Below, in pieces: positions 44,518 to 56,854 of a stretch of DNA of 64,000 bases (positions within the stretch are counted from its first letter, which is position 1; every line of letters starts with the position of its first letter). Both the position numbers and the translations under genes were made by a program. The DNA comes from Clavibacter michiganensis. Lineage in GTDB: Bacteria > Actinomycetota > Actinomycetes > Actinomycetales > Microbacteriaceae. The notes under the pieces are model-generated. The model saw nothing but the letters and a program-made list of their open reading frames with translations, made no database searches and was not told where the DNA came from. Location of the stretch: NCBI RefSeq assembly GCF_021216655.1, contig NZ_CP080437.1, positions 930,001 through 994,000 on the forward strand, read 5' to 3'.

Positions 44518-44518
<1 letters not shown>
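42590..44518 (-). CDS. uvrC: Excinuclease ABC subunit C
   Basis: 642 residues from ATG 44518, overlapping the uvrA stop by 1 nt (TGATG). The GIY-YIG nuclease domain is [18 protein letters not shown]; a UVR motif follows near residue 210 ([19 protein letters not shown]); the RNase H-like nuclease has [14 protein letters not shown]; two C-terminal HhH repeats ([24 protein letters not shown]) end it. It cuts on both sides of DNA lesions with UvrB. Confidence 0.97.
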
Positions 44519-47439
<2,921 letters not shown>

Positions 47440-47480
47440 CTGTCCATCGTATGCGTCGCCACCGACAGCGACCGCGGCCC

Positions 47481-47514
47481 GGGCGCGCGACCGACGGGCG
47501 TCCGCCGCGCGCCC
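47481..47514 (-). terminator. Hairpin between uvrB and uvrA
   Basis: Perfect 9-bp stem GGGCGCGCG / CGCGCGCCC with a 16-nt loop, 8 nt beyond the uvrB stop. May end or attenuate the uvrB transcript before uvrA. Confidence 0.45.
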
Positions 47515-47521
47515 CTCGTCA

Positions 47522-49588
47522 TCAGGACAGGTGGCCGGCCTTCTCCATCTGCCGGAGCTCGCGCTTCAGGTCGCCCAGCTCATCGCGCAGCCGTGCGGCC
47601 AGCTCGAACTTGAGCTCGCCCGCCGCCTGGAGCATCTGGTCGTTGAGGTCGGAGATGATCGTCTCCAGCTCGTTGGCCCCCGCGGCCGCCTTGCCCTCGC
47701 GTCGGAGGTTCGGGGTGGGCGAGCGCTTGCCGCCGCCGCGCCCCTCGAGCATCTTCTTCGTGTCCTCGCCCTCGCGCGCCAGGATCTCGGTGATGTCGGC
47801 GATGCGCTTCCGCAGCGGCGTGGGGTCGATGCCGTGCTCGGTGTTGTAGGCGACCTGCTTCTCGCGGCGGCGGTCGGTCTCCTCGATGGCGCGCTTCATG
47901 CTGTCCGTCAGCACGTCGGCGTACATGTGCACCTCGCCGGACACGTTGCGCGCTGCGCGGCCGATGGTCTGGATGAGCGAGGTGGACGACCGGAGGAAGC
48001 CCTCCTTGTCGGCGTCGAGGATCGCGACGAGCGACACCTCGGGCAGGTCGAGCCCCTCGCGCAGGAGGTTGATGCCGACGAGCACGTCGTAGACGCCGGC
48101 CCGCAGCTCGCTCAGCAGCTCCACGCGCCGCAGCGTGTCGACGTCCGAGTGCAGGTAGCGCACGCGCACCCCGGCCTCGGCGAAGTAGTCGGTGAGCTCC
48201 TCCGCCATCTTCTTCGTGAGCGTGGTGACGAGGATGCGCTCGTCCTTCTCCACGCGGATGCGGATCTGCTCCAGCAGGTCGTCGATCTGGCCCTTCGTGG
48301 GCTTGACGACGATGGCCGGGTCGATGAGGCCGGTGGGTCGGATGATCTGCTCCACCACGCCGTCGCCCATGCCGAGCTCGTACTTGCCGGGCGTCGCCGA
48401 CATGTACACGGTCTGCGGCACGCGCTCCGTGAACTCGTTCCACTTCAGCGGCCGGTTGTCGAGCGCGCTGGGCAGCCGGAAGCCGTGCTCGACGAGCGTG
48501 CGCTTGCGCGACGAGTCGCCCTCGAACATGGCGCCGATCTGCGGCACGGTGACGTGCGACTCGTCGATGACGACCAGGAAGTCGTCCGGGAAGTAGTCGA
48601 GCAGGCAGTGCGGGGCCTCCCCCGCGTCGCGCCCGTCGATGTGGCGGGAGTAGTTCTCGATGCCGGAGCAGAAGCCGATCTGCTGCATCATCTCGATGTC
48701 GAAGTTGGTGCGCATGCGCAGCCGCTGGGCCTCGAGCAGCTTCCCCTCGCGCTCCAAGACCGTCAGGCGCTCCTCGAGCTCCTGCTGGATGGTGCCGATG
48801 GCCCGCTGCATGACCTCGGTCTCCGCCACGTAGTGCGAGCCCGGGAACACGGACACGGAGTCCATCTTGCGGACCACGTCACCCGTGAGCGGGTGCAGCT
48901 GGTACAGCGCCTCGATCTCGTCGCCGAACATCTCGATGCGGATGGCCAGCTCCTCGTACATCGGGATGATCTCGATGGTGTCGCCGCGCACGCGGAAGTT
49001 GCCGCGCGAGAAGTCGACGTCGTTGCGCTGGTACTGCATGGAGACGAACTTGCGGATGAGCGTGTCGCGGTTGATCTGCATCCCGACCTGGAGCGCCACC
49101 ATCGCGTTCATGTACTGCTCGGGCTGGCCGAGGCCGTAGATGCACGACACCGTGCTCACCACGACGACGTCGCGGCGGCTGAGCAGCGAGTTCGTCGTGG
49201 AGTGGCGGAGGCGCTCGACCTCGGCGTTGACCGACGAGTCCTTCTCGATGAATGTGTCCGTCTGCGGGACGTAGGCCTCGGGCTGGTAGTAGTCGTAGTA
49301 CGAGACGAAGTACTCGACCGCGTTGTCCGGCATGAGCTCGCGGAACTCGGTGGCGAGCTGGGCAGCCAGCGTCTTGTTGTGGGCGAGGATCAGCGTGGGC
49401 CGCTGGACCTTCTCGATGAGCCAGGCGGCCGTGGCCGACTTGCCCGTGCCGGTGGCGCCGAGGAGCACGACGTCGGGCTCGCCGGCGTTGACCCGGCCCG
49501 CCAGCTCCGCGATGGCCGTGGGCTGGTCGCCGCTCGGGGAGTAGTCGCTGACGACCTTGAACGGGCGCACGGAACGGGTGGGCTGCAT
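47522..49588 (-). CDS. uvrB: Excinuclease ABC subunit B
   Basis: 688 residues from ATG 49588. Helicase motif [15 protein letters not shown], the beta-hairpin region [19 protein letters not shown], motif VVIDESH, motif [11 protein letters not shown] and a C-terminal UVR motif ([13 protein letters not shown]) identify UvrB. It verifies damage and recruits UvrC. Nine nt after coaE on the same strand. Confidence 0.98.
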   Translation of the reverse strand: MQPTRSVRPFKVVSDYSPSGDQPTAIAELAGRVNAGEPDVVLLGATGTGKSATAAWLIEKVQRPTLILAHNKTLAAQLATEFRELMPDNAVEYFVSYYDYYQPEAYVPQTDTFIEKDSSVNAEVERLRHSTTNSLLSRRDVVVVSTVSCIYGLGQPEQYMNAMVALQVGMQINRDTLIRKFVSMQYQRNDVDFSRGNFRVRGDTIEIIPMYEELAIRIEMFGDEIEALYQLHPLTGDVVRKMDSVSVFPGSHYVAETEVMQRAIGTIQQELEERLTVLEREGKLLEAQRLRMRTNFDIEMMQQIGFCSGIENYSRHIDGRDAGEAPHCLLDYFPDDFLVVIDESHVTVPQIGAMFEGDSSRKRTLVEHGFRLPSALDNRPLKWNEFTERVPQTVYMSATPGKYELGMGDGVVEQIIRPTGLIDPAIVVKPTKGQIDDLLEQIRIRVEKDERILVTTLTKKMAEELTDYFAEAGVRVRYLHSDVDTLRRVELLSELRAGVYDVLVGINLLREGLDLPEVSLVAILDADKEGFLRSSTSLIQTIGRAARNVSGEVHMYADVLTDSMKRAIEETDRRREKQVAYNTEHGIDPTPLRKRIADITEILAREGEDTKKMLEGRGGGKRSPTPNLRREGKAAAGANELETIISDLNDQMLQAAGELKFELAARLRDELGDLKRELRQMEKAGHLS

Positions 49589-49597
49589 GTGATCAGC

Positions 49598-50212
49598 CTA
49601 CGAGCGGCCACCGACACCGTCGGACAGGTTCGCCCAGAGCCGATCCGTCTTCGCGAGCGTCGACGCCAGCGAGATGCCGGAGTCGATGACCTCGTCGGCG
49701 ACGGCGAGGCGCTCCTCGTCGGTGGCCTGCGACGCGATGCGTCGCTCGGCCTCCTCGACCGACATCCCGCGGAGCTCGACGAGGCGGCGGATCCGCTCCT
49801 CGCGCGGCGCGTGGACCACGACGATCCGGTCGAACTCGTCGACGCGGCCGGACTCCACGAGGAGCGGGATGTCGTAGACGACGACCGCGTCGGCGTCCGC
49901 CTCCGCCGCCGCGGCCATGCGCGCGGCGGACAGCGCGCGCACCGCGGGGTGCGTGATGGCCTCGAGGTCGCGTCGCGCGTCCGGGTCCTGGAACACGACC
50001 GCGCCGAGCGCGGGCCGGTCGAGGGAGCCGTCAGCGGAGATCACGCCGGGGCCGAAGCGCCGGGCGATCTCCGCGAGGGCCGGCGTGCCGGGTTCCACGA
50101 CCTCGCGGGCGAGCCGGTCGGCGTCGATGCGCACGGCCCCGAGCTCCGCCAGTCGGTCGGCCACCACCGTCTTGCCCGCGGCGATGCCGCCCGTCAGTCC
50201 GATCACCTGCAT
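49598..50212 (-). CDS. coaE: Dephospho-CoA kinase
   Basis: 204 residues. GLTGGIAAGKTVVADRL is the P-loop; DADRLAREVVEPGTPA and VVYDIPLLVESG are CoaE signatures. It phosphorylates dephospho-CoA in the last step of CoA synthesis. It lacks the C-terminal GrpB-like extension of mycobacterial CoaE. Sits between rpsA and uvrB as in M. tuberculosis. Confidence 0.95.
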   Translation of the reverse strand: MQVIGLTGGIAAGKTVVADRLAELGAVRIDADRLAREVVEPGTPALAEIARRFGPGVISADGSLDRPALGAVVFQDPDARRDLEAITHPAVRALSAARMAAAAEADADAVVVYDIPLLVESGRVDEFDRIVVVHAPREERIRRLVELRGMSVEEAERRIASQATDEERLAVADEVIDSGISLASTLAKTDRLWANLSDGVGGRS

Positions 50213-50249
50213 GGATCCAGCCTAGGCGCGCGGTCCGCCGCGGACGACG

Positions 50250-50281
50250 GAGGCCGCCCTCCCCGGAGGGAGAGCGGCCTC
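50250..50281 (-). terminator. Terminator of rpsA
   Basis: Imperfect hairpin: outer stem GAGGCCGC / GCGGCCTC and inner CCTCC / GGAGG, 18 nt past the rpsA stop. Confidence 0.6.
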
Positions 50282-50298
50282 GTGATCGTGCGGTGGTG

Positions 50299-51753
50299 CT
50301 ACTTCGAGCTGGACAGCTTCTCGCGCAGGGCGGCGAGGCTCTCGTCGTCCGCCAGCGTGCCGGCGCCCGTCGAGTCGCTCGTGAAGCCGGGGCCGGCGGA
50401 CGTGATGCCCGTGTCGGCCGCCTCGGCCTCGGCTGCTGCCGCGACCTGCTTCTTGTGGGCCTCCCAGCGGGCCTGGGCTGCGGCGTACTGCTGCTCCCAG
50501 GTCTCGCGCTGCGACTCGAAGCCTTCCTTCCACTCGTTGGTCTCCGGGTCGAAGCCCTCGGGGTACTTGTAGTTCCCCTGGTCGTCGTACTCGGTGAGCA
50601 TGCCGTAAAGGGCGGGGTCGAACTCGGTGCCCTCGGGGTCGACGCCGTCGTTGGCCTGCTTGAGGCTCAGCGAGATGCGGCGACGCTCGAGGTCGATGTC
50701 GATGACCTTGACGAACACCTCGTCGCCGACGGACACGACCTGCTCGGCGAGCTCGACGTGCTTGCCGGAGAGCTCCGAGATGTGCACGAGGCCCTCGATG
50801 CCCTCGGCCACGCGGACGAACGCACCGAACGGCACCAGCTTGGTGACCTTGCCGGGCGCGACCTGGCCGATGGCGTGCGTGCGGGCGAAGACCTGCCACG
50901 GGTCCTCCTGCGTCGCCTTGAGCGACAGCGAGACGCGCTCGCGGTCCAGGTCGACCTCGAGGATCTCGACGGTCACCTCCTGGCCCACCTCGACGACCTC
51001 GCTGGCGTGCTCGATGTGCTTCCAGCTGAGCTCGGAGACGTGCACGAGGCCGTCGACGCCGCCCAGGTCCACGAACGCACCGAAGTTGACGATCGAGGAG
51101 ACCACGCCCTTGCGGACCTGGCCCTTCTGGAGGTTGTTGAGGAACGTGCTGCGGCTCTCGGACTGCGTCTGCTCGAGGAGCGCACGGCGCGACAGGACCA
51201 CGTTGTTGCGGTTCTTGTCGAGCTCGAGGATCTTCGCCTCGATCTCCTGGCCGAGGTACGGCGTGAGGTCGCGGACGCGGCGCAGCTCGATGAGCGAGGC
51301 CGGGAGGAAGCCGCGGAGGCCGATGTCCACGATGAGGCCGCCCTTGACGACCTCGATGACGGTGCCGGTGACGACGCCGTCGGACTCCTTGATCTTCTCC
51401 ACGTCGCCCCACGCACGCTCGTACTGCGCGCGCTTCTTGGACAGGATCAGACGGCCCTCCTTGTCCTCCTTCTGGAGGACGAGGGCCTCGACGGTGTCGC
51501 CGACCTTGACGACCTCCGTGGGGTCGACGTCGTGCTTGATCGACAGCTCACGCGAGGGGATGACGCCCTCGGTCTTGTAGCCGACGTCGATCAGGACCTC
51601 GTCCCGATCGATCTTCACGACGGTGCCCTCGATGAGGTCTCCGTCGTTGAAGAACTTCAGTGTCTTCTCGACCGCGGCGAGGAAGTCCTCAGCAGATCCG
51701 ATGTCGTTGATCGCGACCTGCTTGGGCGCCTTGTCGGTCGTTGCGATTGTCAT
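50299..51753 (-). CDS. rpsA: 30S ribosomal protein S1
   Basis: 484 residues from ATG 51753. Four S1 OB-fold repeats start near residues 38 (GDLIEGTVVKIDRD), 124 (DGVVTGTVIEVVKGG), 210 (GQVRKGVVSSIVNFG) and 295 (GQVAPGKVTKLVPFG). The Ala-rich C-terminal tail (about 430-484) is low complexity, as in other actinobacteria, which have four repeats rather than six as in E. coli. It helps mRNA binding to the 30S subunit. Own promoter and structured leader upstream. Confidence 0.97.
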   Translation of the reverse strand: MTIATTDKAPKQVAINDIGSAEDFLAAVEKTLKFFNDGDLIEGTVVKIDRDEVLIDVGYKTEGVIPSRELSIKHDVDPTEVVKVGDTVEALVLQKEDKEGRLILSKKRAQYERAWGDVEKIKESDGVVTGTVIEVVKGGLIVDIGLRGFLPASLIELRRVRDLTPYLGQEIEAKILELDKNRNNVVLSRRALLEQTQSESRSTFLNNLQKGQVRKGVVSSIVNFGAFVDLGGVDGLVHVSELSWKHIEHASEVVEVGQEVTVEILEVDLDRERVSLSLKATQEDPWQVFARTHAIGQVAPGKVTKLVPFGAFVRVAEGIEGLVHISELSGKHVELAEQVVSVGDEVFVKVIDIDLERRRISLSLKQANDGVDPEGTEFDPALYGMLTEYDDQGNYKYPEGFDPETNEWKEGFESQRETWEQQYAAAQARWEAHKKQVAAAAEAEAADTGITSAGPGFTSDSTGAGTLADDESLAALREKLSSSK

Positions 51754-51837
51754 GTAGTTAGTGCTCCAGGATGGGCATGAATAAGGCCGCTGGCGCGGAC
51801 CCGCGCGGGTACCGGTCGAGCGGCGGACGGATGGGTC

Positions 51838-51853
51838 GTCGCAGAAGTGCGAC
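51838..51853 (-). other. Hairpin at the 5' end of the rpsA leader
   Basis: GTCGCA / TGCGAC with a 4-nt CTTC loop, coinciding with the expected transcription start near 51852. The leader would be about 98 nt. May stabilise the mRNA or be an S1 autoregulation site. Confidence 0.45.
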
Positions 51854-51858
51854 AGTCG

Positions 51859-51888
51859 ATCTTAGACCCGGCCGCGGAGGCGGGACAA
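51859..51888 (-). promoter_or_regulatory. rpsA promoter, TTGTCC-N18-TAAGAT
   Basis: On the minus strand a -35 TTGTCC (51888-51883) and -10 TAAGAT (51864-51859) are separated by 18 nt, a good match to an actinobacterial housekeeping sigma promoter, 105 nt before the rpsA ATG. Confidence 0.6.
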
Positions 51889-51939
51889 CCGCGCCGCGCG
51901 GGACGGCGGCCCTGCGCCGGTCGACCGCCCCGCGCGCGG

Positions 51940-53619
51940 TCAGCGGAGGACGGCAGCCCGCAGCGTGTCGAGGCCGACGCCGCCCACGTCGAGCGCGCGG
52001 CGGTGGAACGCGCGGATGTCGAACGCGTCGCCCTCGCGCCTGCGGGTCTCGTCGCGGAGGTCCTCCCAGATGCGCTGGCCGACCTTGTAGGAGGGGGCCT
52101 GGCCGGGCCAGCCGAGGTAGCGGTTGACCTCGAAGCGCACGAAGGACGGATCCATGTTGACGTTCCGGCCCATGAAGTCGAACGCGAAGTCGGCGTCCCA
52201 GACGCCCTCGCCGTCGGGGCGCGTCTTGCCGAGGTGGACGCCGATGTCGAGCACCACGCGGGCGGCGCGCATCCGCTGGCCGTCGAGCATCCCGAGCCGG
52301 TCGGCCGGGTCGTCGAGGTAGCCCAGCTCCTGCATCAGGCGCTCGGCGTAGAGGGCCCAGCCCTCCGCGTGGCCCGACGTGCCGGCGAAGCGCCGCCAGG
52401 TGTTGAGCTCCGTCTTGTTGTAGGTGGCCTGCGCGATCTGCAGGTGGTGGCCGGGGACGCCCTCGTGGTAGACGGTCGTCAGCTCGCGCCAGGTGTCGAA
52501 CTCCGTGACGCCCTCGGGCACCGACCACCACATGCGGCCGGGGCGGCTGAAGTCGTCGGCGGGGCCGGAGTAGTAGATGCCGCCCTCCTGCGTGGGGGCG
52601 ATCATGCACTCGAGCGCGCGGATCTCCTGGGGGATGTCGAAGTGCGTGCGGCCGAGCTCCTCCACCGCGCGGTCGCTCGTCTCCTGCATCCACGCGCGGA
52701 GGGCGTCCGTGCCGTGGAGCTTGCGCGACGCGTCGCCGTCGAGGTGCGCGATGGCCTCGAGCACGCTCGCGCCGGGGAGGATCTCGCGGGCGATGGCCTC
52801 CTGCTCCTCCACCATGCGGGCGAGCTCGCCCACGCCCCACTCGTAGGTCTCGTCGAGGTCGACCTCGGCGCCGAGGAACGAGCGCGACCGCAGCGCGTAC
52901 TGCTCGCGGCCCACGGCGTCGGCGTCGCGGCCCGCGGGCTCGAGCTCGGAGCCGAGGAACGACGCCAGGCGCTCGTACGCGGACCGGGCCTCCTCGGCGC
53001 GCGCCCCGAGGTCCTGGCGGAGGGACGCGGGCAGCTCGCCGGAGTCCGGTCGCGCGTCCTCGGCGAAGGATCGGAAGAACCCGTCGGGCGCTGCCTGGCG
53101 CTCGACCTGGCCGAGCACCTCGCGGATCTGTCGCTTCGCCGGCACCTGCCCGCGGCGGACGCCCTCCCGCAGGGTCTCGACGTAGCCGTCGACCGCGCCG
53201 GCGACGTTGCCGAGCCGCGTCGCGATGCGCTCCCAGTCGTCCGCGGTGGCGGTGGGCGAGATGTCGAACACCTCGCGGATGCCCTGCGCGGGCGACGCGA
53301 TCACGTTGAGGTCGGAGAGGTGCACGCCGGCGTCGTGCATCTCGACGTCGAGCTCCAGCTCCCGGGTGAGGTCCATGCGGGTGACCTCGTCGATCGCGTC
53401 GACGGGCGTGGCCTGCGCGAGCTGCCGGACGACCGCGCGAGCCGCGTCGGCGTGAGCCGCGTGGCCCGCGGGCGACGTGTCGCCGTACTCGCCCTCGCGT
53501 CCGGGGCGGCCGAGGTAGACGCGCTCCTCGGGGTGCAGGTCGAGCGAGGCGTCGATCCACCCCTCGGCGATCCGGTCGATGTCCGTCTGCGGTCGGGGGG
53601 CCTTCGGCGTCGTCGTCAT
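51940..53619 (-). CDS. DUF885 family protein (predicted zinc metallopeptidase)
   Basis: 559 residues from ATG 53619, overlapping the PTS IIA stop (ATGA). YHEGVPGHHLQIAQ near residue 390 is the H-E-x-x-x-H-H-like metal-binding helix of the DUF885 group, with an E-G-W-A-L-Y-A-E helix (HAEGWALYAERL) after it as third-ligand region. No signal peptide, so cytoplasmic. Members are thought to be peptidases, but few are characterised. Upstream frame to 54231 is noncoding. Confidence 0.87.
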   Translation of the reverse strand: MTTTPKAPRPQTDIDRIAEGWIDASLDLHPEERVYLGRPGREGEYGDTSPAGHAAHADAARAVVRQLAQATPVDAIDEVTRMDLTRELELDVEMHDAGVHLSDLNVIASPAQGIREVFDISPTATADDWERIATRLGNVAGAVDGYVETLREGVRRGQVPAKRQIREVLGQVERQAAPDGFFRSFAEDARPDSGELPASLRQDLGARAEEARSAYERLASFLGSELEPAGRDADAVGREQYALRSRSFLGAEVDLDETYEWGVGELARMVEEQEAIAREILPGASVLEAIAHLDGDASRKLHGTDALRAWMQETSDRAVEELGRTHFDIPQEIRALECMIAPTQEGGIYYSGPADDFSRPGRMWWSVPEGVTEFDTWRELTTVYHEGVPGHHLQIAQATYNKTELNTWRRFAGTSGHAEGWALYAERLMQELGYLDDPADRLGMLDGQRMRAARVVLDIGVHLGKTRPDGEGVWDADFAFDFMGRNVNMDPSFVRFEVNRYLGWPGQAPSYKVGQRIWEDLRDETRRREGDAFDIRAFHRRALDVGGVGLDTLRAAVLR

Positions 53620-54074
53620 CCCTCGACCGTAGCGGCTCCCAGCAGGGACCGGACGGTCGCCGGATCCGTCGCGCCGCGCAGCTGCTCCGCGCGCACGGGG
53701 TCGAGCAGGATCTCCGCGAGGCGCGACAGCAGGGCGATGTGCCCGCCTCCGGTCGCCGCGATGCCGATGACGATGCGGACGTCGTGGCCGTCCCAGTCGA
53801 CGCCGTCGGGCAGGCGGAGGAGGCTGATCGCGTCGGCCCGCACGAGGTCGCGGCCCGCGGCGAGCGTGCCGTGCGGCACCGCGACGCCCTCGCCCACGAA
53901 GGTGGACACGGAGCGCTCGCGCTCGACCATGGCCTCGACGTAGCCGGGCTCGACAGCACCTGCCGCGACGAGCGCGTCGCCCGCCTGGCGGATGGCGGAC
54001 TCGCGGTCGTCGGCGTGCGCGTCGAGGCGGATCGCGCCGTCCGCGAGGAGGTCGGAGAGTCGTGCTGTCGTCAT
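53616..54074 (-). CDS. PTS EIIA-2 domain protein (fructose/mannitol or regulatory type)
   Basis: 152 residues from ATG 54074. FVGEGVAVPHGT carries the phosphorylated His of the PTS IIA-2 family. No IIB or IIC component lies near, so the protein either serves a distant permease or is a regulatory PtsN-like IIA. Translational coupling to the DUF885 peptidase gene (ATGA overlap) is unusual. The 42 nt to the polA stop hold nothing recognisable. Confidence 0.87.
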   Translation of the reverse strand: MTTARLSDLLADGAIRLDAHADDRESAIRQAGDALVAAGAVEPGYVEAMVERERSVSTFVGEGVAVPHGTLAAGRDLVRADAISLLRLPDGVDWDGHDVRIVIGIAATGGGHIALLSRLAEILLDPVRAEQLRGATDPATVRSLLGAATVEG

Positions 54075-54116
54075 GCGCTGTGCTCCTCGTGCTGGGTGGA
54101 TGGAGGGGATCCGCGG

Positions 54117-56801
54117 TCAGTGCGCGGCAGCGGCCCACGAGTCGCCGCGGCCCACCTGCACCTCGAGCGGCACCCGGAGGTCCGCCGCGTGCGCCATGCG
54201 GTCGGTGACGATGGCCTCGAGCGCGTCCCACTCCCCCGCTGCGACCTCGAGGATGAGCTCGTCGTGCACCTGCAGCAGCATGCGCGACGCCATGTCGCGC
54301 TCGCGCATGTCGGCCTCGATGCGGATCATCGCGATCTTCATGATGTCGGCCGCCGACCCCTGGATGGGCGCGTTGAGGGCAGCCCGCTCGGCGTTGTCCC
54401 GGAGTACGCGGTTCGGGCTGTTGAGGTCGGGGAACGGGCGGCGTCGGCCGAAGATCGTCTCCGTGTACCCGGCGGCGCGCGCCTCCTCCACGACCTGGCG
54501 GAGGTAGTCGCGCACGGCCCCGAACCGCGCGAAGTAGTCGGTCATGAGCTGCTTCGCCTCGGACGACGGGATGCGCAGCTGCTTGGACAGCCCGAACGCG
54601 CTCAACCCGTAGGCGAGGCCGTAGCTCATGGCCTTGACCTTGGTGCGCATCTCGGCGCTGACGTCAGCCGGCTCCACCCCGAAGATGCGGGATCCGACGA
54701 AGCGGTGCAGGTCCTCCCCCGCCGCGAAGGCCTCGATGAGGCCCGCGTCGCCGGAGAGGTGCGCCATGATCCGCATCTCGATCTGCGAGTAGTCGGCGGT
54801 GAGCAGGGTCTCGTAGCCCTCGCCGACGCGGATGGCGCTGCGGATGCGGCGGCCCTCCTCCGTGCGCACCGGGATGTTCTGCAGGTTCGGGTCGTTCGAG
54901 GAGATGCGGCCGGTCGTGGTGCCGGTCTGCACGTAGGTGGTGTGGATCCGCTCGTCGTCGCCGATGCCGCGCTCGAGCGTCTGGATGATCTGCCGCAGCT
55001 TGCTCGCGTCGCGGTGCTCGAGGAGCAGGTCGAGGAACGGGTGCGGGTTCGACGCCTGCAGGTCGGCCAGCGCGCCGGCGTCGGTCGAGAAGCCGGTCTT
55101 GTTGGCGCGCGTCTTCGGCATGCCGAGCTGGTCGAAGAGGACCTCCTGCAGCTGCTTCGGCGAGCCGAGGTTGATCTCCTTGCCGATCTCCGCGAACGCG
55201 CGCTGCGCGAGGTCGGTGATGCGCTCCTGCAGCTGCGCCGACAGCTCGGCGAGGCCGGCGCGGTCGGTCGCGACGCCGCGGAGCTCCATCTCGACCAGCA
55301 CGAGGAGCGTCGGCATCTCGATGTCGACCATGACGCCGAGCGTGCGCTCGTCGAGCACCTCGCGCAGCGCGTGCTCGACCCGGAGCGTGTACCAGGCCTC
55401 GACCGGCGCCGTGAGCGCCTCGGTCTCGGGCACGAGCTGGTTGGCGTCGGGCTCGGGCAGGTCCTCCATGAGGTAGCGGCTCACGAGCGCGGCGAGCGTC
55501 TTGTCGGTGAACCCGGGACGAAGCAGCCAGCCCGCGACGAGCACGTCGAACGCGAGCCCCTGGACCTCGAGGCCGGCGCGGCGCATGGCCTTCACCTGCA
55601 GCTTGGCGTCCGACATGATCTTCGGCGCGTCGCTCGCCAGCCACCGCTCGAACGGCGCGTAGTCGGCGCGGCCCTCCTGCCACGGCAGGGTCACGGCCTC
55701 GGTCGCGCTCGCGAGGCCGAAGCCCACGGGCCTCCCGTCCTGCGTCTCGACGGTGAGACCGAGGCCATGGGGCGACGCGGCGCCCTGCCTCTCGATCCAC
55801 TTCGCGAGCTCCTCGTCGAGCAGCTGCTGCGGCCGCGGGGCGGCGGGAGCCGTGGAGGGCTCCTGCTCGACCGCGCCGACGGGCGTGCCCTCGCTCGACG
55901 CGGAGGCGCCGGATCCCTCGAGCTTCAGCACCCGATCCAGCAGCTGCTTGAACTCCAGCACCTGGAACACCTCGCGGAGCGCGGGCTCGTCGATGGGCTT
56001 CCGCTCGAGGTCCTTGGGCCCGAGCGGCAGCTCGACGTCGGTGAGCAGCCGGTTGAGGCGGCGGTTGCGGATGACGTTCTCGTACTGGGCGCGGAGGTTG
56101 TCGCCGACCTTGCCCGAGATCTCGTCCCGGTGCTCGAGGACCGCGTCGAGGGAGCCGTACTGGTTGAGCCACTTGACCGCGGTCTTCGGGCCGACCTTGT
56201 CGACGCCGATGAGGTTGTCGCTCGTCTCCCCCACGAGCGCCGCGATGTCCGGGTACATCTCGGGCTGCACGCCGTACTTCTCGAACACCTTCTCCGCGTC
56301 GTAGCGCGTGAGCTGGGAGACGCCCTGGGTGGACGGGTAGAGCAGCGTGACGTCGTCGTTGACGAGCTGGATGGCGTCGCGGTCGCCCGAGACGACGAGC
56401 ACGCGGAAGCCCTGCTCGCGACCCTGCGTGGCGAGGGTCGCGAGGATGTCGTCCGCCTCGTGGTCCTCCTTGGTGAGGGTGGGGATGTTCATGGTCTTCA
56501 GCGCCCGCTCGAGCAGCGGCACCTGCCCGGTGAACTCCACGGGCGTCTCGCCGCGCGTGCCCTTGTACTCCGGGTACTCGCGCGTGCGGAACGAGAAGCG
56601 CGAGATGTCGAACGCGACGCCCACGTGCGTGGGCTTCTCCTTCTGCAGGAGGTTGATGAGCATCGCGATGAAGCCGTGCACGGCGTTCGTGTGCTGCCCC
56701 TCGCGGTTCTGGAAGCTCTCCGCAGGCAGGGCGTAGAAGGCCCGGAACGCCAGGGAATGGCCGTCGATGACGAGGAGGGTAGGCTTTTCCGTGTTCGGCA
56801 C
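54117..56801 (-). CDS. polA: DNA polymerase I
   Basis: 894 residues from GTG 56801. 5'-3' exonuclease domain at 1-300 (LLVIDGHSLAFRAFY, DHEADDILATLA, IGVDKVGPKTA). The middle 3'-5' exonuclease region lacks most catalytic Asp residues. The polymerase has motif A ADYSQIEMRI, O-helix KVKAMSYGLAYG and motif C LQVHDELILEV. It fills gaps in repair and replaces RNA primers. Confidence 0.97.
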   Translation of the reverse strand: MPNTEKPTLLVIDGHSLAFRAFYALPAESFQNREGQHTNAVHGFIAMLINLLQKEKPTHVGVAFDISRFSFRTREYPEYKGTRGETPVEFTGQVPLLERALKTMNIPTLTKEDHEADDILATLATQGREQGFRVLVVSGDRDAIQLVNDDVTLLYPSTQGVSQLTRYDAEKVFEKYGVQPEMYPDIAALVGETSDNLIGVDKVGPKTAVKWLNQYGSLDAVLEHRDEISGKVGDNLRAQYENVIRNRRLNRLLTDVELPLGPKDLERKPIDEPALREVFQVLEFKQLLDRVLKLEGSGASASSEGTPVGAVEQEPSTAPAAPRPQQLLDEELAKWIERQGAASPHGLGLTVETQDGRPVGFGLASATEAVTLPWQEGRADYAPFERWLASDAPKIMSDAKLQVKAMRRAGLEVQGLAFDVLVAGWLLRPGFTDKTLAALVSRYLMEDLPEPDANQLVPETEALTAPVEAWYTLRVEHALREVLDERTLGVMVDIEMPTLLVLVEMELRGVATDRAGLAELSAQLQERITDLAQRAFAEIGKEINLGSPKQLQEVLFDQLGMPKTRANKTGFSTDAGALADLQASNPHPFLDLLLEHRDASKLRQIIQTLERGIGDDERIHTTYVQTGTTTGRISSNDPNLQNIPVRTEEGRRIRSAIRVGEGYETLLTADYSQIEMRIMAHLSGDAGLIEAFAAGEDLHRFVGSRIFGVEPADVSAEMRTKVKAMSYGLAYGLSAFGLSKQLRIPSSEAKQLMTDYFARFGAVRDYLRQVVEEARAAGYTETIFGRRRPFPDLNSPNRVLRDNAERAALNAPIQGSAADIMKIAMIRIEADMRERDMASRMLLQVHDELILEVAAGEWDALEAIVTDRMAHAADLRVPLEVQVGRGDSWAAAAH

Positions 56802-56854
56802 GGGTCCAGCCTATAGAGGGCTCCCGACGTCCGACCGGCCCTGGAGGATCCCCC

